Shown: positions 1-8,494 of the stretch, piece by piece
Layout: every line of letters starts with the position of its first letter
How positions within the stretch are numbered: position 1 is the stretch's first letter
From: Hydrogenophaga sp. BPS33
GTDB taxonomy: Bacteria; Pseudomonadota; Gammaproteobacteria; Burkholderiales; Burkholderiaceae_C
Reading direction: 5' to 3'
DNA length: 64,000 nucleotides
Assembly: GCF_009859475.1 (NCBI RefSeq)
Contig: NZ_CP044549.1
Location: 5,084,001-5,148,000 of the forward strand
Position numbers and translations under genes: made by a program
Notes under the pieces: generated by a model
What the model was told of the DNA's origin: nothing
The model's input: only the letters and a program-made list of their open reading frames with translations
Database searches by the model: none

Positions 1-811
1 CTCCCAGGACCTTGCCGATCTGCTCGTCCAGAAACGTGCATAGCCCGTAGTAGGAGGCCAAGGCTTTGTGGACATGTGCATCGTCTTCGAAGTAGGCGCC
101 GTAGTCGATGCACGACGCATAGCCGCGCACATAGGGATGAAGCTGGTCATCGGGCCGCTGGTGCAGCTTGGGCATCGGCAGCTTCTGATCGGCGTAGCGG
201 TAGTAGTGCTCGGGCGGTGCCGTGAGAGGGAAATGGGGAGCAACGAATGAGACGAACAGCACCCAGGGCTTTTCCTGGTACTGCTGCGCCTTCTCGCGCA
301 ACCACACCTGGGCCTGCGCTGCAATGGCGCGGTCATAGGTGGTGTAGGTCGACTCGCCGGGGCCGGCGGTCGCCGCCAACTTCCGAGCGTGGCCACGGGC
401 AGCCAGTGGGTCTCGCAACAGGCCGATCAGATCGCCCTTGCCTTCCACCACATGCATGGGCAGGATCTCCTCGGAGAAGCCGTTGTCTTCATCGGTGCTG
501 CGAAAGTGGAGCTTTCCGATGGACGTCACCTGATGCCCGCGCTCGCGCAACAGGTGATGCCAGCTCTTGATCGAGCCGTCGTACGGGTCGGCGTTGTCCC
601 AGAAGCCAATCTGGTGAACGTACTGGCCCACCGCGAAGGCAGCCCGCGCCGGCACGCAGATGGGGCTCGTGGTGTAAGCATCGGAGAAGCGGGTACCGCG
701 TTGCGCCAGTGCGTCCAGGTGGGGGGTGTGCACGATGGGATTGCCATAGCAACCCAAGGTCTTGCGGCTGTGCTCATCGGACATGATGACGAGCAAATTC
801 TGTGGTGTCAT
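1..811 (-). CDS. Type I sulfatase (choline-sulfatase/arylsulfatase-like), C-terminus cut by window edge
   Basis: The reading frame opens with an ATG at 811 on the minus strand and runs off the left edge with no stop, so about 270 residues are visible. The N-terminus reads MTPQNLLVIMSDEHSRKTLG, the usual sulfatase start whose Asp binds the active-site metal. About 50 residues in is ICVPAR, fitting the C-x-P/A-x-R signature in which Cys is converted to formylglycine. The family hydrolyses sulfate esters; the substrate cannot be told. There is no obvious signal peptide, suggesting a cytoplasmic enzyme. It is divergent from the LysR gene, which is its likely regulator. Confidence 0.88.
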   Translation of the reverse strand, partial: MTPQNLLVIMSDEHSRKTLGCYGNPIVHTPHLDALAQRGTRFSDAYTTSPICVPARAAFAVGQYVHQIGFWDNADPYDGSIKSWHHLLRERGHQVTSIGKLHFRSTDEDNGFSEEILPMHVVEGKGDLIGLLRDPLAARGHARKLAATAGPGESTYTTYDRAIAAQAQVWLREKAQQYQEKPWVLFVSFVAPHFPLTAPPEHYYRYADQKLPMPKLHQRPDDQLHPYVRGYASCIDYGAYFEDDAHVHKALASYYGLCTFLDEQIGKVLG

Positions 812-891
812 GTGGTCTCCTTGACGCATCGCGGGATGCGTCAGGGCAGTTTAGGCAGCACCACAAAAAGCACACCGCCGTTTTCTAATGT

Positions 892-913
892 GACATATGA
901 TTTTTCTTATGTC
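892..913. promoter_or_regulatory. Candidate LysR operator overlapping the regulator's start codon
   Basis: A perfect inverted repeat GACATA-N10-TATGTC lies in the 85-bp sulfatase/LysR intergenic region and runs into the first codons of the LysR gene. The spacing fits the T-N11-A class of LysR sites. Overlap with both candidate start codons (897 and 909) suggests autorepression. Binding is inferred, not shown. Confidence 0.45.
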
Positions 914-1883
914 TAAACCCCGATTCGAAGCCGTTGGCGAGGCCGCTGCGGCACTGCGGCGCATGACCATGGCCGAACTCCGTGCGCTGTCAGCCATCAA
1001 GTCGGCTGGCAACATCTCGCGCGCCGCCATGCAGATGGGCGTCAGTCAACCGGCGCTCAGTCAGCACGTCCGCGAGCTGGAAGACAAGTTGGGCGTTTCA
1101 TTGTTCGTGCGCCACCGCCGTGGGCTCGACCCCACGCCATTCGGCAGCACACTGCTGCGGCTTGCCGATGCGATGCGCGTGGATTTCGGCATCGCCGCCG
1201 AGGAGTTGGTGCGTGCCTCTCGCGAGGATCAGGTCCCCTTGCGCGTGGGCAGCATGCCCGTGACGTCCGCGGGCTTGTTGGCAGTCGCCATCGGCCGCTT
1301 TGTGGGCGAACCTTCCCATCCCGACGCGGTCATCGTGGAAGGGCCACGCGAACTCCTGATGGAACACCTGCGCCACGGCCGGATCGATCTCTTCGTGGGT
1401 CGACTACCCTCTGCCGATGCAACGTCGGGCCTGAACAGCGAAACCTTGTTTTTGGACGGTGCGGTGGTCATTGCCTCATCGCGACATCCACTGGCGCGCA
1501 AGTCGAGGGTTCTCCTGCCGTCCCTGCTTTCACACCCTTGGATCCTGCCGGCGGAAGACACTTCGTTTCGCCAGCAGATCGAGGAATCCATCCGCAACGC
1601 AGGTCATCCCTTGCCCCCTGCACGCATCGCGACCTATTCCATGCTGTCTTTTCCAGCCGTCGTCGCAACATCGGATCTGCTGGGTTTCCTGCCGACCTCG
1701 CTGTTCGCGTCAGGCACCTTGTCCAGCTCTCTACAAAGACTGCCCGTCGAGATGAGCTGGATCCCGTCGCCGCTGGGCGTCCTGACGCGCAAGAACATGG
1801 CGGACCCTCAACGGGTTGAAAAGCTTCTCGCCATCCTCCGTTCGGTGGCCGCCAGTGCCAATGGCGCCTTGACCCTGAACTGA
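897..1883 (+). CDS. LysR family transcriptional regulator
   Basis: The protein is 328 residues from 897 or 324 from an in-frame ATG at 909. It has the N-terminal winged helix-turn-helix (AIKSAGNISRAAMQMGVSQP, then ALSQHVRELE) and a periplasmic-binding-protein-like effector domain. It is divergent from the sulfatase, the classic layout for a LysR protein controlling its neighbour. The effector is unknown. The start is uncertain because both ATGs lie in or next to the inverted repeat at 892-913. Confidence 0.9.
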   Translation: MIFLMSKPRFEAVGEAAAALRRMTMAELRALSAIKSAGNISRAAMQMGVSQPALSQHVRELEDKLGVSLFVRHRRGLDPTPFGSTLLRLADAMRVDFGIAAEELVRASREDQVPLRVGSMPVTSAGLLAVAIGRFVGEPSHPDAVIVEGPRELLMEHLRHGRIDLFVGRLPSADATSGLNSETLFLDGAVVIASSRHPLARKSRVLLPSLLSHPWILPAEDTSFRQQIEESIRNAGHPLPPARIATYSMLSFPAVVATSDLLGFLPTSLFASGTLSSSLQRLPVEMSWIPSPLGVLTRKNMADPQRVEKLLAILRSVAASANGALTLN

Positions 1884-1902
1884 CCCCAGGCCAGCGGCCT
1901 GC

Positions 1903-2742
1903 TCAGCGCGCCACGCGCGTCGCACTCCAGCGCTCACCCTTGTCGGTCGTGCCCTTCATCGTGCGGCCATCGAACTCGCCGCTGTAGGCAATGTGGTCCA
2001 CCGAGAAGCGGATGCGCGTGCCCTCCATCTGCGCGCTGCTGATCTGCGTGGCCTTGCCGGCTTCGCGCAGCGTGCCCTCGAGCATCTGGAAGTTCTGCGC
2101 CACCACCAGCTCCTGGCCACCCCCCAGGCGCCAGATGCCTTCGACGCGCGCCGGGACGGTCCATTGGTAGGCCTCGCAATAGGTGCGGCAGCCTTCGGTG
2201 GCGCGCTGGGTCTGGTCGGGCTTCCATTCGCCCATGTCGAACGAGTTGGAGACGATGCGCGTGCCCGGTTTCATGTTGAGCAGGATCGGGCGCAGGCGCG
2301 CGTTGAGTTCGGGCAGCAGGAACATCGTGACCACCGTGGCCTTGGAAAAGTCGGACACGAAGATGTCGGCCTTCTCGAAGGTGGCACGCGCGCTCACGCC
2401 CGCTTCGCTGGCGGCGCGCTTGGACAACTCCACGAGCTGCGGGTTGTATTCAATCCCGTGTCCGGTAGCCCCCCGCTGGGCGGCGGTGATCACCAGGCGG
2501 CCATCGCCCGAGCCGAGGTCGACCAGATGGTCCTGGGGCGTGAGCTGCGCCATGGCCAGCATGCGGTCCACCAGCACCTGCGAGGTCGGCACCCACATCA
2601 CGTCCTTGCCCATCTGCCCTTCCTTGGGCGTGTACTCGGCAGCGGCCGGCGCGGGCGCGGTCTGCGACCAGGCCGGCGCGCTCACCGCGGCGAGCATCGA
2701 AGCGCAAGCGGCGGCGCACAGGGCAAAACGAAGGTTTTTCAT
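1903..2742 (-). CDS. Exported class I SAM-dependent methyltransferase
   Basis: The protein is 279 residues. The N-terminus (MKNLRFALCAAACASMLAAV then SAPAWSQ) is a clear Sec signal peptide. The mature part has the SAM motif VDLGSGDGRLVI followed by GIEYNPQLVELS. A frame extending upstream to 3183 exists, but the signal peptide and a 4-base ATGA overlap with the permease stop fix the start at 2742. Translational coupling to the permease is likely. A periplasmic SAM methyltransferase is unusual because SAM is cytoplasmic; the substrate is unknown. Confidence 0.82.
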   Translation of the reverse strand: MKNLRFALCAAACASMLAAVSAPAWSQTAPAPAAAEYTPKEGQMGKDVMWVPTSQVLVDRMLAMAQLTPQDHLVDLGSGDGRLVITAAQRGATGHGIEYNPQLVELSKRAASEAGVSARATFEKADIFVSDFSKATVVTMFLLPELNARLRPILLNMKPGTRIVSNSFDMGEWKPDQTQRATEGCRTYCEAYQWTVPARVEGIWRLGGGQELVVAQNFQMLEGTLREAGKATQISSAQMEGTRIRFSVDHIAYSGEFDGRTMKGTTDKGERWSATRVAR

Positions 2743-4139
2743 GGACGGTCTCCAGAGGGATGGGGATTCTTGATCAACACGAGCGGGGCCTCGGTGTCGG
2801 CGGGCAACGGGTCGATCAGGCGACGTCCCGATTTGAACAAAAGAAGGGGCGCACCCGCCAACAGCACGCCCACGCCGACCCAGGCTGCAGCGCCGGTGTA
2901 GACCACGCTGGCATAGAGCATGTAAAGGCTGGTGAGGCAGAACACGATGGGCGTGAGCGGGTACAGCGGCACCTTGTACGGCAACACGCGCTGCGGCTGC
3001 CGCCAGCGCAGCACGAACAGCGCCAGACCCACCAGCAACAGGAACAGCCAGAACACCGGCGCGGTGTAGTCGACCATGGCCTTGAAGCCGTCGTGCGTGA
3101 CCGTGCCCAGGCCGATCAAGGCCAGCGCCATCGCGGCCTGCAGCAACTGCGCGTTGACCGGCGTGCGGCGGCGGTGGTCCCACTCGCCCATCCAGCGCAT
3201 CACGGTCATGTCGCGCCCGATGGCGTAGAAGGCCCGCGCGCCCGTGAAGATGGTGGCGTTGAGGGTGGAGATCGCGGCCACCACAATGGCCAGCGTCACG
3301 ATGGTCTCGCCCACCGGCCCGGCCGCCAGGTGCATCATGTCGGCCGCCACCGCGTCGGAATTGCGAAGGCCCTCCAGGCCCAGCACGGACAACAAAGCGA
3401 AATTGGCCAGCAGGTACAGCACCACCAGGATGGCGGTGCCCAGCGTCAACACCTTGGCGATGTTGCGCGGCGCGTCCTTGAGCTCACCGCTCAGGTACGC
3501 GGCCTCGTTCCAGCCCCCGTAGGTGAGCAGCACGAAGATCATGGCCATACCCAGCGCGGCGGTCTGCGGCGGCACCACCGGCTCGCTCAGGGGCTGCGGC
3601 GGCGCCGAGCCGAACAACCCGAAGACGATGATGGCCAGCATGGCCCCGATCTGCAGCGCGGTGACAACGATCTGCAGCTTCTTGCCCTGGGCCGTGCCCA
3701 CCACGTTCACCGCGGTCAACACGACCACCGACAGCGCCGCGTACAGCGCTGGGCCCTGCGGGCCGATGGGCACCACGCGCGCGGCGTAGTCGCCCAGCAG
3801 AAAGGCCACGGCGGCGATGGAGCCGGTCTGGATCACGGTGCAGCGCGCCCAGCCGAACAGCATGGCCACCGAGGTGCCGTAGGCGCGCGAGAGAAAGTGG
3901 TACTCCCCGCCCGCATGCGGGTGCGCGGCGGCCAGCTCGGCATAACACAGCGCCCCCACCCAGGTAATGAGGCCGCCCACGAGCCAGACCAGCATGAACA
4001 TCCATTCGGAACTCACGCCCGCGGCCACGAAGGACGGCGCGCGGAAGATGCCGATGCCGATGACCAGGCCCACCACGATGGCCACGGCATCCCACACCGA
4101 CAGGTGTGCTTGCGGCTCAGGCCGATCGCGATCGGCCAT
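2739..4139 (-). CDS. APC superfamily amino acid permease
   Basis: At 466 residues this has the size and pattern of about 12 membrane helices of amino acid-polyamine-organocation transporters. The first helix carries the family's substrate-binding glycine pattern (VGLVIGIGIF). The last coding bases overlap the methyltransferase start (ATGA), so the two form one unit. The substrate cannot be read from the sequence. The 217 bp between this gene and the channel at 4357 must hold divergent promoters; I see no clear operator there. Confidence 0.88.
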   Translation of the reverse strand: MADRDRPEPQAHLSVWDAVAIVVGLVIGIGIFRAPSFVAAGVSSEWMFMLVWLVGGLITWVGALCYAELAAAHPHAGGEYHFLSRAYGTSVAMLFGWARCTVIQTGSIAAVAFLLGDYAARVVPIGPQGPALYAALSVVVLTAVNVVGTAQGKKLQIVVTALQIGAMLAIIVFGLFGSAPPQPLSEPVVPPQTAALGMAMIFVLLTYGGWNEAAYLSGELKDAPRNIAKVLTLGTAILVVLYLLANFALLSVLGLEGLRNSDAVAADMMHLAAGPVGETIVTLAIVVAAISTLNATIFTGARAFYAIGRDMTVMRWMGEWDHRRRTPVNAQLLQAAMALALIGLGTVTHDGFKAMVDYTAPVFWLFLLLVGLALFVLRWRQPQRVLPYKVPLYPLTPIVFCLTSLYMLYASVVYTGAAAWVGVGVLLAGAPLLLFKSGRRLIDPLPADTEAPLVLIKNPHPSGDRP

Positions 4140-4356
4140 GTGGCACCTTGGGTTCTTGTTCTTGTCTCAACAGGTGTCTCCAGATTTTTCTATCTGCTCA
4201 TGGAATGCGCTTGGCTGGCGGAGTTCCCGGCAAGACCCCGGTTTCTCAAGGCCGGACCGACGCGGATGGTATCGCAGCCCGCGCAGGCCACGGCGGGGGC
4301 ATGCCATCCCAGGGGGATAAGCTAGGGCGTTTTCCAAACCCGCTCGCGCCTGCGCC

Positions 4357-4932
4357 ATGAAAGACTTCCTCCCCGACTCCGCCCACCCCTTCATCGACGT
4401 CATCACCATCGCGCTGCAGGTCGCGCTGATCGTTTTCGTCGCACTGTTGCTGCGCTCGGTGCTGCATCGCCTGATCGGACGCCTCGGCACCGAGAAGCAG
4501 TTGCCGTTGGAGATGGTGGTGGGCGCCCGCCGCATCGTCACGTTCTTGCTGATGGGTGCGGCGCTGTTGCTGGTGCTGGACCGCGTCGGCATTTCGGGCA
4601 CGGTGATCTGGACCGGCTTCACCGGCTTCGTCGCGGTCGGCGCGATAGCCTTCTTCGCCGCCTGGAGCGTGCTGTCCAACATCTTCTGCGCGCTGCTGAT
4701 CTTCACCTCGCGGCCCTTTGGCCTGCACGACCAGATCGAGGTGCTGGAAGGTGGCGACAAGCCCGGGCTGGCGGGCGAGGTGATGGACATCAACCTGATC
4801 TACACCACGCTCAGGGAAACCGTCGCGGAAGGCGAAACGCCCTCCTACCTGCGCGTGCCCAACAGCCTGTTCTTCCAGCGCACCACGCGCCTGCGCACGC
4901 ATGCGTCGGCGGTGCGGTCGTTGTTGGGTTGA
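4357..4932 (+). CDS. Small MscS-family mechanosensitive channel
   Basis: The protein is 191 residues with three predicted membrane segments (about residues 15-38, 58-80 and 84-110). The third is Gly/Ala-rich and leads into a short beta domain (RPFGLHDQIEV), as in MscS. It is shorter than E. coli MscS (286 residues) and lacks most of the C-terminal cytoplasmic cage. Role: turgor-driven ion release across the inner membrane, inferred from the family. Confidence 0.8.
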   Translation: MKDFLPDSAHPFIDVITIALQVALIVFVALLLRSVLHRLIGRLGTEKQLPLEMVVGARRIVTFLLMGAALLLVLDRVGISGTVIWTGFTGFVAVGAIAFFAAWSVLSNIFCALLIFTSRPFGLHDQIEVLEGGDKPGLAGEVMDINLIYTTLRETVAEGETPSYLRVPNSLFFQRTTRLRTHASAVRSLLG

Positions 4933-4938
4933 AGCCGC

Positions 4939-6066
4939 TCAGTCCAACGGCCAGGGCAGCTCGCGCGTCGGCGTCGACACCGGTGTGGGTGCGGCGCGCT
5001 CCGGTGCCGATGACCCCAGCCCCGTGGCGCGCCACCACGGTGCTACCGGCCTTTGCAGCGCGGGCTCCACGGCTTCGCCCAGACGCGGCAGCAGCAGCGC
5101 CGTGTCCTGCGCGCCCGCCAGTTGCAGCAAGGTCTCCACCGGCTCGTCCCAATCGTGCATGGCCAGGCCGAAGGTGCCCCAGTGCACCGGCAGGAAGGCA
5201 CCGCCGCCCAGCAAGGCATGGGCCTTCAGGGCATTGGCCGGTCCCAGGTGAATGTCGCCCCACGACGGGTGGAAGGCACCGACTTCCAGCATGACGAGAT
5301 CGAAAGGGCCGAGCCGTTCGCGGATCAGCCCGTACTCGGTGGTCAGGCCCGTGTCGCCGCTGAAGAACACGCGGTGGCGATCGGTGTTCACCACCATCGA
5401 CGACCACAAGGTGGCGTTGCGGTCCTTCAAGCCGCGCCCGGAAAAATGCTGCGAAGGCGCTGCGGTGATGGTCAACCCGGTGCCGGGCACGCGGTGGCTT
5501 TCCCACCAGTCGAGTTCGGTGATGCGCTCGGGCGCGACACCCCAGGCCTCCAGGTGCGCGCCCACGCCGAGCGAGGTCACGAACGGCACCGCGCTGTGCC
5601 GCGCGAGCGTGTGAATGGTGGGGTAGTCCAGGTGGTCGTAATGGTCGTGCGAGATCATCACCACGTCGACCTCGGGCATGTGCCGCAAGCGCAGCGGCAT
5701 AGGCTGGAAGCGCTTGGGACCGACCAGCCGGAAGGGGGAGGCGCGCGCGCCCCAAACAGGGTCTGTCAACACGCGGTGGCCGTCGATTTCGACCAGCACC
5801 GTGGAGTGGCCCAGCCAGGTCGCGCGCAGGCCGCTGGCGATCGGCCGGCGCCAGGCCTCGCGCGGGTCCACCAAGGGCAGCGGGCCAGCGGGTGTTCGAC
5901 GACCGCCCGAGCTGAAAAAGTCCTTGAGCGTGGGCTTGGCCGCCGTGGGGTCGCGCAGCCCCGGCAGCACCGGGTGCAGATTGCGAAAACCCATGCCGTC
6001 CCAGCGCGGGGACGCCTGCATGCGTTCCAGGCGCAGGCCTTGAGCGCGTTTGCCAAAACTGTTCAT
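4939..6066 (-). CDS. MBL-fold metallohydrolase (UlaG/NAPE-PLD-like)
   Basis: The protein is 375 residues. It has the dinuclear zinc motif HDHYDH and the flanking ATWLGHSTVLVEIDG strand that defines the NAPE-PLD/UlaG branch of the metallo-beta-lactamase fold. The start at 6066 is preferred over 6123 because GGAGG lies about 7 bases upstream. A frame-internal FSGDTGLTTEYG stretch supplies the next metal-binding Asp. The bacterial substrate is unknown; phospholipid-type phosphodiesters are acted on by eukaryotic relatives. Confidence 0.85.
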   Translation of the reverse strand: MNSFGKRAQGLRLERMQASPRWDGMGFRNLHPVLPGLRDPTAAKPTLKDFFSSGGRRTPAGPLPLVDPREAWRRPIASGLRATWLGHSTVLVEIDGHRVLTDPVWGARASPFRLVGPKRFQPMPLRLRHMPEVDVVMISHDHYDHLDYPTIHTLARHSAVPFVTSLGVGAHLEAWGVAPERITELDWWESHRVPGTGLTITAAPSQHFSGRGLKDRNATLWSSMVVNTDRHRVFFSGDTGLTTEYGLIRERLGPFDLVMLEVGAFHPSWGDIHLGPANALKAHALLGGGAFLPVHWGTFGLAMHDWDEPVETLLQLAGAQDTALLLPRLGEAVEPALQRPVAPWWRATGLGSSAPERAAPTPVSTPTRELPWPLD

Positions 6067-6176
6067 GGAATGCCTCCGCAGGGTGTCCAATGACGACCGA
6101 GACAGGCACTCTAACAGCGCCACAACAGCCCGCGCGCCGTCAGTACAATCGCCGACCCACCGCCTTTTTGAACCCC

Positions 6177-6476
6177 ATGCAGTACTCCCTCTCGCACCAC
6201 AAACTCAAGCTCATCCTGGCCGCCCAAGGCCTCAAGACCGGCGATGCCGGCGGCATCGACCAGCTCTTCGGCGGCAAGGACGGGTACTACTGGTACGGCA
6301 CCCTGCGCGACCTGTGCCCCGAAGGCAAGACGCTGTCCTGGGAGAACCAGTACGCCATGGTGGCGGCCATCCAGGCGCACGAGAACGCGACCGCGGAAGA
6401 AGACGAGATGAAGCCGCAGGTCCCCAGCGCGGCCAACATCGCCGCCATCTCCAAGCTGCTGGCCGACCCGATCTGA
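6177..6476 (+). CDS. Conserved hypothetical protein, 99 aa
   Basis: I do not recognise a named domain. The product starts MQYSLSHHKLKLILAAQGLK and is a soluble, mixed helical protein with an acidic patch (ENATAEEDEMK). The start at 6177 is chosen over 6090 because a -10-like TACAAT lies at 6145-6150, between the two. It is divergent from the metallohydrolase. Confidence 0.65.
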   Translation: MQYSLSHHKLKLILAAQGLKTGDAGGIDQLFGGKDGYYWYGTLRDLCPEGKTLSWENQYAMVAAIQAHENATAEEDEMKPQVPSAANIAAISKLLADPI

Positions 6477-6486
6477 GCGGGCGAAC

Positions 6487-7035
6487 TCAGCCGCCCGGCG
6501 TGGGCGGCGTGGTCACCACCTGGCCGTCCTTCACGGGCAAGGTCGGCCCCGGTTTGAACGAGGTGCGCACCGTCTCTTCCCGCCCATCGAGCCGATACGT
6601 GACCTGGTAGCCATTTAACTTTTGTGACTTCTGGTTCACGGTTCTGCAACGCCGTTCGGTCGTGGTGATCACGTCCTTCTGCTGCATGTTCTTCTGCACC
6701 TGGTTGCCCGCATAGCCCCCGGCTGCTGCGCCCGCCACGGTGGCCAGCGTCTTGCCGTTGCCGCCGCCAATGGTGCTGCCCAGCAGCCCACCGGCCACGC
6801 CACCGATTACCGAACCCGCGATGCGGTGCTGGTCTTTCACCGGCGCCTGGCGGTTGACGGCCACGTTCTCACAGTGCTCGACCGGCGTCACCACGGTCTG
6901 CATCACGTCCTTCACGGCGACCACCTCGGCCTCCTTGGGTTTCATGAGCGCCTGGTAACCCGTGACGCCACTCGCGCCAATCACCACCGTGGCGAGACCG
7001 CCGACGACCAAGCCTTTCATCATGGATTTGTCCAT
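6487..7035 (-). CDS. Glycine-zipper 2TM-domain envelope protein
   Basis: The product is about 182 residues from the ATG at 7035. It has an N-terminal membrane anchor (GLVVGGLATVVIGASGVTGY) and a glycine-zipper segment (IAGSVIGGVAGGLLGSTIGG followed by AAAGGYAG) typical of the 17-kDa antigen/2TM glycine-zipper family in the outer envelope. A Cys-containing C-terminal part follows. ATGs at 7068, 7047 and 7035 are all in frame; 7035 has AGAAAGGA at a suitable distance. Function is unknown. Confidence 0.78.
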   Translation of the reverse strand: MDKSMMKGLVVGGLATVVIGASGVTGYQALMKPKEAEVVAVKDVMQTVVTPVEHCENVAVNRQAPVKDQHRIAGSVIGGVAGGLLGSTIGGGNGKTLATVAGAAAGGYAGNQVQKNMQQKDVITTTERRCRTVNQKSQKLNGYQVTYRLDGREETVRTSFKPGPTLPVKDGQVVTTPPTPGG

Positions 7036-7195
7036 GGTTCTATCCATCCTTTCTTGTTGAAACATCACGCTGGCAATCTAGACCCCCGCAAGCCGTCGCT
7101 TGTGACAAGACGTGACAGGCACCCCGCACGCGAAACCCACCACATCCAAGGCACGCAACCGTCGAAAACCGCCATGCAACTGGGCGCGGACATCC

Positions 7196-7220
7196 GGGCG
7201 TTCTGCGCAGCGGGGTAAAG
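7196..7220. repeat. Left part of REP-like palindrome split by IS110 insertion
   Basis: These 25 bases are identical to the left end of the intact 74-bp repeat at 27579-27652. Together with 8511-8559 they rebuild that repeat exactly in length. The 127 bp between the glycine-zipper gene and this repeat hold no feature I can identify. Confidence 0.85.
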
Positions 7221-7233
7221 ACACCGTTGTGCC

Positions 7234-7239
7234 TGTCAA
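7234..7239 (-). promoter_or_regulatory. -35 half of circle-junction promoter (TTGACA)
   Basis: TTGACA lies in the right end of the IS and includes the transposase stop codon. When the two element ends are joined through the CT core it sits exactly 17 bases from TATTGT in the left end. In the integrated state it has no partner. Confidence 0.75.
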
Positions 7240-8222
7240 GTGTTTGCATCGCAGAAACGAGTGGCATCGAAAGGTGTTCTGGATTTGAGCACGCCATAAA
7301 CGATGGCCAACAGCTTGTGCATACATGCCACGACGATCACTTTGCCCGGTTTGTTCTGAGCCTTCAAACGTTGCCAGAACGCGGCCACAGCCGGGTTGTG
7401 CCGGCCCGCGACCATGGCCGGGAAGTACAGCGCATGCTTGAGCTGACGGTGGCCCTGCGCGTGCGTGCCGCCCCGCTTGTTCAGCGATGTGCCGGACTGA
7501 CGGATCGCGGGCGACAGACTCGCGTAGGCAATCAACGCCTTGACGCTCTTGAACCGTTCGGGTCGGCCAATGTAGGCCAGCAACTGAGGGATGGTCCGAT
7601 CGCCCAGTCCGGGGATGCTGTGCAACAGCTGGGCACGTCCTCGCAGATGCGGATCGTCATCAATGGTTTGGCGGATTTGCGCCTTGACCTGGGCGATCGT
7701 CTTGTCCAGGGTCGCCAGCATCTCGTGCAGCGAGGCTTGCACAACGCCATGGGCCACCTCCAGGCGGTTGGCCTCGCTCTGGCGCATTTCCTGCAGGGCA
7801 TCCAGTCTGGCGACCAAGGCCTGCAGCGCACGCACACCAGGCGCTGGCGCCTCCCACAGCTCGGGCGAGGCCATGCGGCAGAACCGCGCCAGGCTCTTCG
7901 AATCCCCCTGGTCGGTCTTGTTGCCCGTGCCCTCGAGTTCGATGAACCGCTTGACCCTCAAGGGGTTGACCACCGAGACCCGCACACCCAGGTCGTGCAG
8001 GTGCAGTGCCAGCGGTTCGTGGTACGAGCCTGTGGCTTCCATGCAAACATGCAGCGCAGCGAGCTCCTGGCCTTGCGGCAGGTGGGTCTGCAGCCATTGA
8101 TGCAAGGCTGCGAAGCCCATGCCTGAATTGGCAAACACCTTGCAGCGGTACTTGCCTTCGTCGTTGAGCAAGGCCACATCGAGCTTGGCCTTGCTGACAT
8201 CCACGCCCAGCGATGAAGTCAT
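7236..8222 (-). CDS. IS110 family DEDD transposase (bridge-RNA-dependent recombinase)
   Basis: The protein is 328 residues. The N-terminal RuvC-like domain has D8 (GVDVSK), E62 (MEATGSYHEP) and the D104/D107 pair (TDQGDSKSLAR). The C-terminal Transposase_20 domain begins near IPGLGDR and has the conserved serine region SGTSLNKRGG (about 244-253). AGGAGAACGGC precedes the ATG. The frame is intact, so the element may be active. The stop codon TGA forms part of a TTGACA hexamer that is the -35 of the circle-junction promoter. Confidence 0.95.
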   Translation of the reverse strand: MTSSLGVDVSKAKLDVALLNDEGKYRCKVFANSGMGFAALHQWLQTHLPQGQELAALHVCMEATGSYHEPLALHLHDLGVRVSVVNPLRVKRFIELEGTGNKTDQGDSKSLARFCRMASPELWEAPAPGVRALQALVARLDALQEMRQSEANRLEVAHGVVQASLHEMLATLDKTIAQVKAQIRQTIDDDPHLRGRAQLLHSIPGLGDRTIPQLLAYIGRPERFKSVKALIAYASLSPAIRQSGTSLNKRGGTHAQGHRQLKHALYFPAMVAGRHNPAVAAFWQRLKAQNKPGKVIVVACMHKLLAIVYGVLKSRTPFDATRFCDANT

Positions 8223-8244
8223 GCCGTTCTCCTGTCAACAACAG

Positions 8245-8494
8245 CGCCATATCCGACTTGCGCATCCTGATATGCGAGGTCGCCGCTGGCCACAGACCGG
8301 CGGCGCCCCAAGACACCGTTCGAGCTACAGCGTCGAATCCGAGAGCGTGCCCCACTCTTTACCGCGGGAGGCAATTCCAAAGGAGGAGATCGGGGTCACA
8401 CTACGGGCTCTCTTCGGCGCGAGGAGAGCAGTTTGAACAATATCAGGAGGAGATCGGGGTCACACTACGGGCTCTCTTCGGCGCGAGGAGAGCA
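8245..8494 (-). ncRNA. Predicted bridge RNA of the IS110 element
   Basis: On the transposase strand the order is: 5' hairpin GCTCTC/GAGAGC (8429-8407); left target guide CTCCTCCT (8388-8381); right target guide GGTAAAG (8363-8357); left donor guide AACGGTGTCT (8320-8311); right donor guide ATATCAG (8273-8267). The target loop is closed by GTG(A)CCCC with GGGGCAC (8399-8392 with 8353-8347). The donor loop has a GC-rich hairpin (CGCCGC...GCGGCG) between its guides. Each guide matches its cognate DNA at the real insertion site or element ends. RNA ends are estimates. Confidence 0.85.

Noticed and set aside
1903..3183. 426-residue version of the methyltransferase
   Set aside because: The extra N-terminus lies in the permease gene and the internal signal peptide with ATGA coupling marks the real start.
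7240..8100. Plus-strand frame antisense to the first transposase (7227-8126)
   Set aside because: No domain and a composition typical of an antisense shadow; the minus-strand transposase has the DEDD residues.
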